From the NCBI GenBank assembly GCA_037903475.1, contig JBAJFG010000027.1, positions 248,001 through 312,000 of the forward strand: a stretch of 64,000 nucleotides of DNA. The letters are read 5' to 3'. Both the position numbers and the translations under genes were made by a program. Position 1 is the stretch's first letter. Each line of letters opens with the position of its first letter. Source of the DNA: Ancylostoma caninum (lineage: Eukaryota > Nematoda > Chromadorea > Rhabditida > Ancylostomatidae). Of the stretch, positions 44,548 through 55,472 are shown piece after piece. The notes under the pieces were generated by a model, which saw only the letters and a list, made by a program, of their open reading frames with translations, was not told the DNA's origin and did no database searches.

Positions 44548-46046
44548 TCGCACCAGGCAACTGAAACTCTACAAACACTGTGTTTATTCTTTTTCGAGAG
44601 ACGATGACGTCGTGGACGTGGCGACCATCAGAACATGCGCGACGCGACGGGTTGCTCAGCTGTTCGATCGAATCGATGTTCATCCGAGTTGGTGATGACA
44701 AGGACAACAACTCCACCAACACCGCTACTGCCGCAGTTTCAAAGTAACAGTTCTCTTGGCGTTTCGTGGCCGGTGCCTCCTCGTTTCGGTCAGTCCGACA
44801 ATGTCGTACCTGGTATTCCTGTCTGCATCATCAAATTCTCGATGGAAGCCTCCGATGCAAGCGTGCCTGCGTTGAAGGCACAGGCCTAATCATAGTCCTT
44901 ATCATAATCATAGTTGTGTGCCACCTAGATAACTCCTCGGACCTCGTCCTCATCCACTTGAACAGGAAGCTGGGCTGTATTCCCCCGTAGGGAGCTGGGA
45001 TAGAGCTTTTGGTCGGATGGATGTGCAGGATACAATCTGCACACATACAAGCGCAGCAACGTATACATGCTTGGAGATATTCACGCTCTGACAGAAGGTA
45101 AGGATTGTTCCGACATTGCAAAGACAGGGAGTACGTCCTTGAATTCACCCACGTCTCAGAGCAGGCACAAAGTCGCCCTTGGTTCAGTTTCGATTAGCCT
45201 CCTATTAGCACCTAAAGTGCGCCACGTAGCCACTACCACCTGGCTTGGATCCTTCGTAGGTGGGAGATTATTGGATCAAATTGCTCGCAATAGTTTACAT
45301 CGAGCTCCTTCACGTCTCACAATATTTCGTCACATCAAGATGGTAATTAATTTTTTGGTGAACTCAGTTCACCTCACATGCGTGCTCGCAACAGTGATCT
45401 AGAAGGAGATGATTTTCTATGATACGCGCCAACGCCTCGACCATGGCGGTTAGTGTTGATGTTCAGTCTGCGCCATGAGGGTTTAGTAGAGATCTAGATG
45501 TTCCTCAAATCAGGCTTCGTTAGAGAATGGGTCCTGTGAGAAGATTTAGGTTTCTATTCTTTCAGTTTTGAACATATAGGAACTAGTGCGGGGCAATAAC
45601 CTAGTTAATGCATTTTGAAATGAGCTTCGACGTTGTTTTTTCCTCTTAGTCCATTTAAAAAAGAGAGCGTTCCGGATTAGCGTGCATGATCTCATGGTTT
45701 GTCCGAACGTCTCAATACATCAAGTACTTGTTCTCTGCTTGAATCTATTTGTTTTGACGAGGTGGAAACTCCACGGAAATGGTGATGACGTATGGTCTGT
45801 TAAATCTGGGGTGGCGTGCATGCGCACCGCTCACCCTCCTCTGTCGTTATCTCTAACAAGCCAGACTGATATGGGGACAATGATAACAAACATAGAGCAG
45901 TGAGGATGCGCGCCACCGGTGATCTTATACTCTATACGTGGTTCGAATATGATCCAGTAGCGCGATGGTTCCACCTTTCTTGATGGAGGGTGGCAGGACC
46001 GCCCACCTTTTGACAATTTCTATTCTCTGATTCCATGAGTTTGCAG
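44548..46046. other. Intron-like sequence, no feature recognised
   Basis: No recognisable repeat or coding exon was found in this 1.5 kb. Open frames at 44635-44889 and 45067-45402 lack domains and splice context. It runs directly up to the acceptor of the exon at 46047. Confidence 0.4.
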
Positions 46047-46166
46047 GTAAAAAACATCTTCCAATTTTGCTTCGATAATGAGGATTACTATGAGAATAAG
46101 GAACTGTTCGACGGCTTAGAACAGAGTGATAGGGAGGAATTCCTGGAGCTAAAGAATCAGTGGCTG
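46047..46166 (+). CDS. Internal exon of the unrecognised host gene
   Basis: 120 bp (40 codons, phase 0 to phase 0) between GAGTTTGCAG and GTAAGC. The translation is rich in acidic and aromatic residues (VKNIFQFCFDNEDYYENKEL, later REEFLELKNQWL), unlike the transposon debris around it. Phase and strand fit exon 2 at 22004-22084. That the two belong to one transcript is inference. Confidence 0.55.
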
Positions 46167-46883
46167 GTAAGCTCATGCTTGAATTGTCGTCACAACTGGC
46201 GGTTTATGTGAAATAGTTTTATCAGTGCTTTTGGTATTTATTTTGTGAGCGTCTAAGGTTGGTGCAGTGATTCTCCAGCTTGGAAGAGGGAATAAAATTC
46301 CGGCTCTGCAATAGTGTAGGCCCTCTAGTAGAATCTACCAGTCAAAAAGGATCCAAAATCAGGCTACTTTATCTCATTCTTTAGAAATGTGCTGAACCAT
46401 ACCTACACTTAAAAATGTATCATCATCTCATTAGTACCTTCAGTAAATTTTCTCAAGTACTCTAGAATAGGATATAGTGACTTGCTGGTTCTTCTTGTCC
46501 GTAATAATTCAGGAAACAAAATGCTATCTTGCAGGCCAAGAAAGCTGAGCTCGGTTTTACAGATGAGTGAATGAAGGAGATCAGTCAACATCAAGCTCGA
46601 ATTCCATGCCCTTATTGTATTACCCATTATTCGCTGAAATAAATCCTTTCAATGTCCATGTTTCTCCATCATGTACGCAGGGAATAACCAAGTTGACATA
46701 GAAATCGTTCACTTATCAAGAAGAAGTCGCGCGCATCACCAACTAGAGCGCTAGTCCATGTCAGCTACTCAATTATTGACGAGGAGGATTCATGAACTAA
46801 CGAGATCGTGTAATGTTTTGCTGTAAATGTAAATGCTCAAGAAGTTGCATGCATCTCTAGCGAGTATGTATATCTTTTTTCAG

Positions 46884-46989
46884 AAGTTCTTATATGCTGT
46901 TGATGAGTTTCTCATTGAAAAAAAAATTCCCGTTCGATGTTCAGGGAAAGGTGATACACTATTTAGCGACGAGTTTGTTAATATCGAAG
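46884..46989 (+). CDS. Further exon of the host gene, end uncertain
   Basis: The acceptor TATCTTTTTTCAG is a near-perfect nematode 3' splice site. In phase 0 the exon reads KFLYAVDEFLIEKKIPVRCS and on to a possible donor GTAACA at 46990. An A9 homopolymer lies in the middle. If its length is wrong by one base, the frame would continue open in a protein-like way to a donor GTGGGA at 47122. Both readings follow directly after the 46047-46166 exon with a 717-bp intron. The product is not recognised. Confidence 0.45.
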
Positions 46990-47289
46990 GTAACAGTTCA
47001 ACCGTATCTGCTTGAAATGATGCACAGTTTGCATAGCAGAAGTGCAGTCACCAACGCCAAAGCTGTTTTCAAAGCACTTTCGCCACACTTTGTGCCTAAA
47101 AGTGATAGAGTGATATGGGAGGTGGGAACGATATAGCGAAGCACGTTGGAAGAAAACGACTGATTTAAGCAACTGTACGATACTGCTCGTGATCTGTAAA
47201 AAAAGGCGCCCTACGTGTTTTTGCGTCGGCGGAACAAAAGCGCGTCGCAAAGCATCCTAACTCGTACTCTACTCTCAAATACGGTGGCA

Positions 47290-47640
47290 GTACATTTTGC
47301 GAATGTGTTTGGCAATACATTTTACTTGATAAAAATTTGTCTTACAGCACGTTTCCTGGAATAACGGGTCAAAAGTCTGCATGTCATTAGAAAAGGCGAG
47401 GGAACATGTTGCGACACACTTTCCCAGTGTTTTTCAACACAAAAGGCGATAGCATATGTTGGCGACAGATTATTTCGAGTGCGTGGCAAGATAAAAGGCG
47501 AGAGACTGTGTTGGCGATACAATTTTCGGATGTTTGTCAAGACAAAGGACGAGAAAATATGCTGGCGAGACATTTTCGAAGACAACTCTGAAGTTCGGTG
47601 GCGATACATTTGTCGAGAGAATATGTTTGCTAATATATTT
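47290..47640 (+). repeat. 51-bp minisatellite (family G), copy 2
   Basis: Clear units start near 47417, 47462, 47514 and 47564 (GCGACACACTTTCCC, GCGACAGATTATTTCG, GCGATACAATTTTCGG, GCGAGACATTTTCG), each followed by a GGCAAGACAAAAGGCGAGAG-like segment. More decayed units lie upstream. Orientation matches copy 1. Confidence 0.75.
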
Positions 47641-47934
47641 GTTTCTCCTCGACGGGATCCGTGATCCTCGCCATACCGCGCATGACAGTCCGCAAGCTGC
47701 AGGGCGTCTCAAATACCTGCAATATCGAGGACCTTCGTGCCTCCAAACATGAATTCGATGCATGCCATAGATTGCATTGTTCAGGAAAATAATCTCTGTG
47801 TCGAAAACAAACTATTTCTGGGTCTGACCCTTGGATGTCGTAGTCTCATAGGAGTTTGGAGCTCTCCCTTTGCAATAGCAGGCAAGGGGACAGTCAAAAT
47901 ACGTGGTGAAATGACACGCACAATGTAAAAATGC

Positions 47935-48660
47935 AAGGTTTTTGTTCTTCTTTTTCTTCTTCAGCGTTTGTCCCATTTGGTAGCGGGGTCCGCTCGGTGG
48001 TCCGTTGACGCCATTCAACCTTGTCGTGCGCTTAATCTGGGTGGATTCCAGCTAGCTTAAGATCGGCGTGGCGCGCGTCAAACCAGCGTTGCTCTGGTCG
48101 ATCTTTGGCCGCTTTCCGGAGACTTCGAAATCAAGGCCGACTTTGCGGACGGTTCCCTCCTCAGCACGCAGAACGTGGCCGTACCATCGCAGACAAGATT
48201 CGCGAGTTTTATCAGATATCGCCGCTACGCCAAACCGATTAATGATGTCCTAGTTGCAGATTCGGTCGAGCCGCGTTACTCCAGCCATCCAGAGCAGCAA
48301 CTTCATCTTCATTGCGCTGAGGCGACGTTCTACTTTCTTGGTTGAAGAACAACATTCGTTGCCATAGAGAGCAGTGATCTAGTGTTACACCATCCATCTT
48401 CATAATAAAGAGGAGCGGGGATAGAGCAGATTGGCATGAGTTCTTGGACTGGTGTTAAGAATCCCAGCCCATTCGACAAGTTCTCCAAGAACACCATGCT
48501 GCAGAAGAGTGTACCAGTTCAAGAACACCATGCTGCTGAAGAGCGTACCTTCATGGGGCACGCGGTCAAATGCCTCTTCCAGATCAAGGAAGGCGAATGC
48601 AGCGGCTATTGTTTCTCGCGTTGCTTCTCGACCAAGAGACGTGCTGCATGTCCCGCATAG
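47935..48660 (-). pseudogene. RTE-clade LINE fragment, inverted, deleted
   Basis: On the - strand, near 48600-48560, the palm motif reads FLDLEEAFDRVPHE. After a deletion and a small tandem duplication (TTCAAGAACACCATGCTGC, 48480-48545) the C-terminal domain follows: TRLDRICNQDIINRFGV, then RWYGHVLRAEEGTVRKVG, then SGKRPK, and in a shifted frame ADLKLAGIHPD. A GAAGAAGAAAAAGAAG tail is at about 47965-47945. Sequence details differ from the RTE at 43-44.5 kb, so this is a separate copy. Confidence 0.82.
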
Positions 48661-48679
48661 GTGCTGTTTATACTTGCAG

Positions 48680-49370
48680 TGACGGCGATGTGGTCGCCAC
48701 GCGACCTAACTTGCAAATATCAGAAAGGCTACCGTGCTTATTCCACGCGCCCTCATTTTCAAAACCAATCCGTAGACGTGCGACCGATTTTTACAAAATC
48801 TGAAGAGGAATGGTGCGGCAATCAAATCGCTGGTCAGACCTGGGCATGCTCCATTTTGTGACTTACCAGCTATTTCTGACGCGATTAAATCGCTCAGTTT
48901 CTTGCTTTTTTTCCTCAGAAATTTCTTTTATTTTGATTCGTTTTCATATGTTTCTCACTTTAGCACACTCCCTGCTTGAGATTTGATGAGAATATGGGTA
49001 ACTCTCCTCCCGTTTTTCTGAATAGTATCCTCTTAATTTGTTCTCATACTCCAGTATCTCAGAGTGATCCTCCTCCATAACCGACTTAGCATACCCTCAA
49101 ATTCTATATGCTTGAATAAGATTCCAAAAAAACGATATAAGTATGTTCATTAGGTCAAATAGAGAGTTAGAAGCAGTTCGAAACGCTAAGATGTCTTCTC
49201 AGAACCAATAAAAATCACAATTCAAACGTTTTTATACCAGCTCACTACAGCTAGGTACGGGAAACAAATGTGAGTGAAGCCTAAATATCGAAATTTTAAT
49301 AGGATAAGCCCAGCAAACAGTTCAATGCCGTCGCCAATCATTAAAGGCAGTGTGTTACCTCGTTTCGTGA
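48680..49370 (-). repeat. Third copy of the B repeat family
   Basis: A diverged reverse-orientation copy of the unit that spans about 19600-20280. The order of landmarks (GCGACC/ATCGC-rich part, TCAGAAATTTC, CCATAACCGA, AGTTAGAAGCAGTTCG, GTGAATGAAGCCT-like, CCGTCGCCAATCATTA) is conserved, which shows where the native family continues past the B arm junction. Confidence 0.75.
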
Positions 49371-49439
49371 GCTGAAAAATACCAACAGACTCGAGACCTC
49401 CTTGTCACGCTAATTCCAAAGATGTGCGTCAACGCTCAT

Positions 49440-49765
49440 AAAAATGACGAAAACCCCGTTTGTGGAGGGTCCGAATGTGCAGTTCACGGACCACCTGGGA
49501 GGAGCGGTCCGTGACTGTGCTGGCTGCCCGTCACGACGGCAGCGTTGGCCAGCGCGTCTTGACGTGTCCGATCGAAGGGATCAACGGCTTCATGCGTCTA
49601 CTTGGCTCGACGAACTGTTCCAAACCCCGTCCAGAAAAGCGCTCAAAAAGGAGTTTACAGCCCGTTTTGTAGCATTTTATGAGTACTGCTGTATTCGGTA
49701 CATTGAAGGGATTGAGAATCCGCTAATACATATCTCAAACACGAAAACGAGGTGGCACACTGTCT
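49440..49765 (+). repeat. Dispersed repeat at the LINE 5' junction
   Basis: About 49617-49730 is similar to 52735-52850 (CCGTTTTGTAGCATTTTATG, then ATTGAGAATCCGCTAAT). The CR1-type LINE follows immediately, so the LINE may have inserted into one copy. Confidence 0.55.
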
Positions 49766-49767
49766 GG

Positions 49768-49815
49768 AAGATTCACATTGTCTTTCACCAAAGACAATGG
49801 GAATCTTCCAGATTT
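49768..49815. repeat. Near-perfect hairpin at the LINE 5' end
   Basis: CTGGAAGATTCACATTGTCTTT pairs with AAAGACAATGGGAATCTTCCAG (one mismatch) around a 4-nt loop. It sits exactly where LINE-like coding sequence begins. This could reflect a 5' inversion formed during LINE integration. Confidence 0.8.
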
Positions 49816-51926
49816 TTCGAAACATGAGAAACGTTTTCCACCTATTAGCGATTTCGTCATAATGCCGGGAATGGTGTTAAAGTTTATGAAAAAGTTGAAA
49901 TTGTCATACTCACTAACCTTTGATGATATCCCACAGGCTGTCTTCCTTAAATGCTGTCATGAACTTTGTTTACCACTTGCCCATATTTTTAACTGTTCGC
50001 TTAAACTTGGTTCTGTACCTACCCTGTGGAAAAAACCACTGATTACGCCAATCAACAAACATGCCTCCCCAGTAATTCCAGCAGATTTCCGCCCTATATC
50101 CATCACTAGTACCGCATGTAAAATTATGGAGAGATGTATGAAAGAAAAAAATGACGAGTTCCTAGATGTCCACAACGTGATACCCATGCAGCAATTCGGT
50201 TTCTGCAAAAATACTTCTACTACTGACCTGCTTCTACAGAGTATATATGATTGGAATGCTCAATTATCAGCACGTAACTATGTTGATATCATCTATTTTG
50301 ACATCTCTAAAGCATTCGACACCGTATCACATTACAAACTCCTTTGGAAACTCGAATATCTAGGAATTCGTGGCAATGTCTTAAAATGGTTTGCATCGTT
50401 CTTGATGGGAAGGACCTTTTCCGTCAGAGTCAATAATTCCTTTTCACAAGAGAGAGAAGTATTAAGTGGTGTTCCGCAGGATAGTGTATTAGGGCCACTC
50501 TTGTTTAATCTCTACCTCTCTGACCTTCCTGCTGCATTGAATCATGACAGCAGTGTGAAATTATTGATGTTCGCTGATGATATAAAATTATATGCTGGTT
50601 ATGGACCAAATGATAGGGAAAAAAGAACGAAAAATCTACAAGAAAGCATTCATAGTCTCACGACTTATATGCATGTATGGCAGCTGACTATATCTTTGTC
50701 GAAAACACATGTAATGCACCTTGGTCGTAGCAACCCAAAGGTGCCGTACTGGTTGAATTCAGACATCCAAATTACTGAATGCAGTAACATTAAAGACTTG
50801 GGAATAATCTACGACAACAAACTTTCTTTTGATAAGCACATCAAAGAAATTGTTGTAAAAGCTAGGGTTGTCATGTTTCGTCTACTAAAAATTTTCAAAA
50901 ACAATTTTCCCATGCTACACTGCAAACTTTTCAAGCTGTATGTTCTACCAATACTAGAATACAATTCGGTAGTTTGGAGTCCTTACCAAGCGAACAAAAT
51001 CAGCCTCGTTGAAAGTGTTCAAAAAACCTTCACTCGAATCATTTGCCGCAGATGTTTCTCAGAAAGAACCACTACAGTTTCAATGAATTACGGAGACCGC
51101 TTGCGCAAATTAGGCCTAGAAAACCTTTGCCTGAGAAGAAAGGCACTGGATCTTTTCTACTTGTGGAAGATATGGAATGGACTAACTCGTCTTCGCTTTT
51201 CTAATTACTTTGTTGTGAAACCATGTCGAGGAAGACTTGGTAACTTCAGTTTACACGTGCCAGTAATCGTAAAAACTGAAAGACAGTTACGCTCATATTT
51301 CATAAGAGCAAGTAATATTGCAAAACTGCTTCCGCTTGATTTTTTTAAAGGGAAATATTCTGTTAAAAAAATTTTGACGAATAAGGAACTAAGATTATTA
51401 TTGCAGAAGAATGATGAACGCTTCTAATCTTGGAATTTAGCAACAGATACATACCACATTCTACGAAGGAGATGCACACATCATTTCATAAAATGCTTAT
51501 GTTCTTTGATCTGCAGTTCATACCTATGTTAAAGTGTTCTTCGGCCACAGATAGGTCTTCGCAGGTTCGGGTCTCTGACTATCTCACTCATTTACTATAC
51601 GGCAGAACGTGAGACAAGAAGGTGATGGTGCTGGAACCGAGGAACCAACAGATGCGGTGCCTACGATCGTGTCTCACTTGGACCCACCCACATAATGTTC
51701 AGGTTTAAGAGACAATTCGGGCACAGCAACAACCGCTCTGTTTGTGGGAGCAGCTGCGGTTTGATAGACGTAATTGGCTCACGCTTACTGCTCTTCGGAT
51801 CTACTGTCTTTTTACCTATTCGAGCCTGTCGAAATTTCTCTGGGGTTCTTTTCTTTCTTTACCTTCTGTATGAAGGGTCACATTGTGAATTACCACGATG
51901 TATGAATAAATAAATAAATAAATGAA
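49790..51926 (+). mobile_element. 5'-truncated CR1-type LINE
   Basis: A long reverse-transcriptase frame runs to 51427, followed by about 500 bp of 3' untranslated sequence. The end is CACGATGTATGAATAAATAA with repeated AAATA units, a CR1-like simple-repeat tail. The endonuclease and ORF1 are absent, so the copy is a dead-on-arrival 5' truncation. Its open frame over more than 1.6 kb indicates a fairly recent insertion. Confidence 0.8.
49862..51427 (+). CDS. CR1/jockey-type LINE reverse transcriptase, truncated
   Basis: The open frame extends upstream to 49778, but the codon there is TTG; the first ATG in frame is at 49862. Numbering from 49778, RT blocks appear in order: ADFRPISITSTACKIMER (102-119), FGFCKNTSTTDLL (140-152), motif A FDISKAFDTVSH (174-185), GVPQDSVLGPLLF (231-243) and the catalytic FADDIKLY (265-272). 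A C-terminal region follows through about residue 549. The usual QGSVLGP is here QDSVLGP, a change at a conserved glycine. Without an endonuclease it cannot mobilise itself. It would act, if expressed, only as a partial RT. Confidence 0.85.
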   Translation: MPGMVLKFMKKLKLSYSLTFDDIPQAVFLKCCHELCLPLAHIFNCSLKLGSVPTLWKKPLITPINKHASPVIPADFRPISITSTACKIMERCMKEKNDEFLDVHNVIPMQQFGFCKNTSTTDLLLQSIYDWNAQLSARNYVDIIYFDISKAFDTVSHYKLLWKLEYLGIRGNVLKWFASFLMGRTFSVRVNNSFSQEREVLSGVPQDSVLGPLLFNLYLSDLPAALNHDSSVKLLMFADDIKLYAGYGPNDREKRTKNLQESIHSLTTYMHVWQLTISLSKTHVMHLGRSNPKVPYWLNSDIQITECSNIKDLGIIYDNKLSFDKHIKEIVVKARVVMFRLLKIFKNNFPMLHCKLFKLYVLPILEYNSVVWSPYQANKISLVESVQKTFTRIICRRCFSERTTTVSMNYGDRLRKLGLENLCLRRKALDLFYLWKIWNGLTRLRFSNYFVVKPCRGRLGNFSLHVPVIVKTERQLRSYFIRASNIAKLLPLDFFKGKYSVKKILTNKELRLLLQKNDERF

Positions 51927-53032
51927 ATGTGACCTGGCACACGATTTAGTCGCCTGGATCGCTCGTGCAAAACACAATCGAAGCGACTAAAACGCATCTC
52001 TTGAAGTATGCCCTGGGCCATACGTGTGGGCCGTATTTGATAAGGTAGATAGTACCGGTCCAATATCATGAGGTGTAAGGACTTGACTTTTGGTATGAGA
52101 AATCATTGAGTTTTTGGTTCTACCAAGCTTTCATCACACCATTACCTACTGCTTTTAAACCGTAATTCCTTTGATGTTTATCGAGTTCCGCTCAAAAAAT
52201 CAAGCTCATTAAAGGCAGCACTCACGGTAATTTTCACTTCTAAAGTAAGTGGTTCACTGCGTAGGCCATTGCAAGAGGATCATAATAGTGAACAGAAGAC
52301 CAAGCATTGCCATCGAGCTGCAAAGATATTGTTGTGGACGCAGATGCGCGCACGTTTCGGTGTCCGTCCACGCAAGCCCACCAGTAAGTTCGGTCAAATG
52401 CTCATGAGTACCTGACTCCCGCGTAGCATAGCCCACGGGCGACAAAGGGTGCGCGTTCGAGCACATCTTTTGCAAATGAAAATTCTAGTAGTACAGGAAA
52501 ACAGTGCTTATGCCTGTGACTAGGCTAAAGACCGAGTAGTAGAAGGAAGCTTACTGGATAAGCTGAAATATAATTTTGGCTGGAAAACAGCCTGTAATCC
52601 TCGACGTTTTCTAGAGGGCGTGCATGCAAAATCTGGTCCGGATCGGTCCAACATCCACGGTTTCTATCCTGAGCATATTCACAAACCACGATTTCCATTC
52701 GAAACATACCTACAAACAAAACCACATATATAACTGTTCCGAATCCCGTCCCACAAAAATGTTTAAAAACAGGTTTAAAGACCGTTTTGTAACATTTTAT
52801 GTATGCCGCTGGATTCAGCTCATCGAGGAGATTCAGAATCCGCTAATGACCGCCGATGGCACATGGGTCTTCTGTAACAAGTTAAGGGAATCAAGGGCGG
52901 AGACCAATGTTAAAATGGGGTGAGATGACCAGACCCTTTGGTCCTTTCGGCAGAATTATCTTATCTATATGGTAGCTTTGAGAATAATGATGTCCTTCGA
53001 GAACATACGATTTCTACGGAGCAAATTTTCAG
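51927..53032. other. Mixed repeat remnants, no gene recognised
   Basis: Contains a B-family fragment (about 51950-52020), a MITE terminus TTAAAGGCAGCACTCACGG (52211-52229) and a copy of the repeat at 49617 (52735-52850). No supported exon lies in between. Confidence 0.45.
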
Positions 53033-53175
53033 ATCTTCGTAGAAGAAATCTGTTCTTTGTTTTCTTGCATGACCCAAACAATACGCTTATGATGATAGGA
53101 AATGATAAAAGAAACTCGAGAATAGAGCACAGTGGCTCACAACCTTCTGCAAGTGACTGTTGCTTATTGCTTTGA
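53033..53175 (+). CDS. Candidate late exon of the host gene
   Basis: A strong acceptor (GCAAATTTTCAG) precedes 53033. If entered in phase 1 it reads LRRRNLFFVFLHDPNNTLMM to a stop at 53173-53175. In phase 0 it gives a 19-codon end. Another acceptor-like TTCTTGCAG near 53218 opens a frame with CVCEKQRCPYGHS. Which phase is used depends on the uncertain donor of the 46884 exon, so membership in the same gene is tentative. Confidence 0.25.
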
Positions 53176-53870
53176 CTCAGAAAGCTTCAGATGCCAGCAC
53201 CTACCCATATTCTTGCAGCCATGTGTTTGCGAAAAGCAACGATGCCCTTATGGACATTCTTTCTTCACTAAAATAAGAGTGCAATGCTTGAAATCTATGA
53301 AATGGACCACTGATGACCGTGTGTCTGCCTAGGATATCTGGAACAGTTCGGCACCCTCCGAGCACCAATGTAAACACTTTCTTTCTGCATGGGCTAATGC
53401 ATCATGAAGAACAGAATTGAGCTAGCTCAAAATAGCACCGTAATTGCTATACAGAATGGGTAAAACTGCCGGAGTCAATTCCAAGGAAGTGTCAACTAAG
53501 TTACTGAGATGCCAGAACTCCGTCCCAGCTCACTGAAATTCCGATGAAATCCATTAGCTTGAAAAAGTTGGTTGATCTCGAAAGAAGTTCCTCTTGGAGA
53601 ATTCGCACACAATGGCTGAATTAGCAGAGCGAAGTCAAGAATTCTTATAAAAATTCGCAGGCCATGCGAGGGTATTAGTAGACCTTATCAGCAGCTGGTA
53701 GCTACATTGATTACCAGAATTGGAGAGTTCAACCCTCATTAAGAAAGAACTTATGTATAAAAGTTTAGACGGTGGTTTCTTTTGACCAGTACTGTGTCAA
53801 GTTAGACCTGGAGAAATTCACGATTTTAGTCTAAAACATGGGACTAGTGCGAAGAAATAAGCTAACAAAC
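53176..53870. other. No recognised feature
   Basis: Apart from the alternative exon-like stretch after 53218 noted with the previous entry, this segment shows no domain, repeat or RNA gene. Confidence 0.4.
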
Positions 53871-53879
53871 GTTGCAAAT

Positions 53880-54413
53880 CAACGTACGCCCACTGGTACA
53901 AGTATTGCTCTTACTCCTACTAGGAGTTCTCAAGTTCTTGTACAGTAGACTCAGCTGAGGTCTATGCAGACCAGCTACAGAAGGGCGTCCACTAAGTCTA
54001 CCTTCTGGAAAGCGACAGGTTTTTTCTCCTGCACGACAACGCCACCGCGCATGTTGTGCGAACGGCGAAACACAAAGCTCTAAAGCTGGCATCTAAAGTG
54101 CTTCCATCCAGCGTATTCACCTGACCTACCCACCATAAGACAATCATTTGCGTCGGGCCCTCAAGCTGCACCTAAAAGGCAAGAACTTTCACAAGCAGCA
54201 TCAGCTCAAATAGAGCTGCCCCACTTTTTCAACATCCGATTTTCGGAAGAGAACGCTCAAAAACCTCCCCACATATGAGGACATATCATTGATAATGATG
54301 GTGGTTACATTGTAGACTAATGCTGTAAACGAACAAAGGAAAATAAATCCAAAAAAACACATCAAAGTGTCTGAAGAGTTTCTGACCAACCCGGTATCAA
54401 AAGCAGCACCCAC
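53880..54413 (+). pseudogene. Mariner transposase remnant
   Basis: A broken frame contains SAEVYADQLQKG (about 53935), then FFLLHDNATAHVVRTAKHKA (about 54020-54085) with the catalytic HDN of mariner transposases. After a frameshift comes AYSPDL (the conserved YSPDLAP block), then LKLHLKGKNF. Order and spacing fit the C-terminal half of a DD34D mariner enzyme. The N-terminal DNA-binding half is missing. GAGTTTCTGACCAACCCGGT near 54378-54397 may be the 3' terminal repeat. Confidence 0.75.
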
Positions 54414-54739
54414 GGAAATTTTCGTTTCCTAGATCTTGATTCAATTGTGATCCAATCAATTGTGGGGTCAATTTTGCAATAAGAATACCAGTTATAACTT
54501 CTCCCCCTAGTAATAAGAAGTAATACCTGGGTCAGCAGGATCAGTAATTTCTAAGAGTTTTCATGCTAGCACTGATCCCCAAAATCTTGCTTGGAGGGCG
54601 AAAAATTGCAACTGTCAGCTGATTGGGCGCTTGTTTCGAGTTTCAGTCTGTCTATGTTAACCATTTCTTCGCAAATTTCGGCCAGTACTACTATGATCTG
54701 GCTCCCCTAATTTGATTAAGTTATTATTGATCTATACTC
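54414..54739. other. No recognised feature
   Basis: Short AT-rich stretch between the mariner remnant and an RTE 5' end. A MITE-like terminus (GCAGCACCCACGG) overlaps its left edge. Confidence 0.4.
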
Positions 54740-55470
54740 CCGCGACGGTTTACCGCCTCATAGGATGACACTGGGTGTCGGACTTCGATGCACAGCGGAG
54801 GCACATCCTCCGGTAGGGTCTCACAAGCTGAGAAGCGGTTCGACTCTTTCAGGCAACTGGAAGCCTAGCTAAGAGTAAGCCACTGTGAGGAGTCTCCACC
54901 GTCTTGGCAGTAGCAGTCGCAAGGTGGCTTCCCTGATCCACTTAGGTCGGCGACTACCTGTGGTAGCAGCTGAGCTCACCGCGGCAGGCCTGCTCAGTAT
55001 GGGGAAAACTTCTACCTGCCTGTCCAGCACTTTTTCTGCCTCGGTACCCCGCACACCGCGCTTTGCTGTCTCAGACGTCGGACGGTACGGCAACCGGTGG
55101 GAGGCGATCAAATCTTGGGTTGCGCAGGAGGTCTTTGATTTCCCACCAAGATGACACGGGCACGACACGCCACGGAGACTGTTTCATGCTCTGCACCTAT
55201 AACGTCAGAACAGTCTCCACTACGCCGATCTTCACGTTCTTCTCGAAGCTGCAGGGCGAATCAAATTCCATATAATCGCTCTACAGGAGACCAAGAACAG
55301 GAAGAGCGACGTTCGACAGCTCCGCGACGGAACACTGGTCATCCGCGGAGAAAAGTTACTTTCAAGAAATGTTGGAGGCGTTGGCTTTGTCGTGCACCCA
55401 TCTGTCGTCCATCCCGTCGACTCACACGAGATCCTGTCATCTCGTCTAGCAATTCTCCGTCTTAACCTTC
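54740..55470 (+). pseudogene. RTE-clade LINE, 5' UTR and endonuclease start
   Basis: After a GC-rich leader the coding sequence begins near 55187 with [10 protein letters not shown]. After a frameshift it continues with [36 protein letters not shown] and SSRLAILRL, the N-terminal endonuclease blocks of nematode RTE elements. It stops abruptly at about 55460. The following sequence belongs to, or leads into, a BEL/Pao LTR, which may have inserted here. Confidence 0.78.
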
Positions 55471-55472
55471 TT

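Noticed and set aside
49778..49861. Taking TTG at 49778 as the start of the LINE protein
   Set aside because: The codon is not ATG and lies in a hairpin at a truncation junction. The frame is simply open there because the LINE is cut off at its 5' side.
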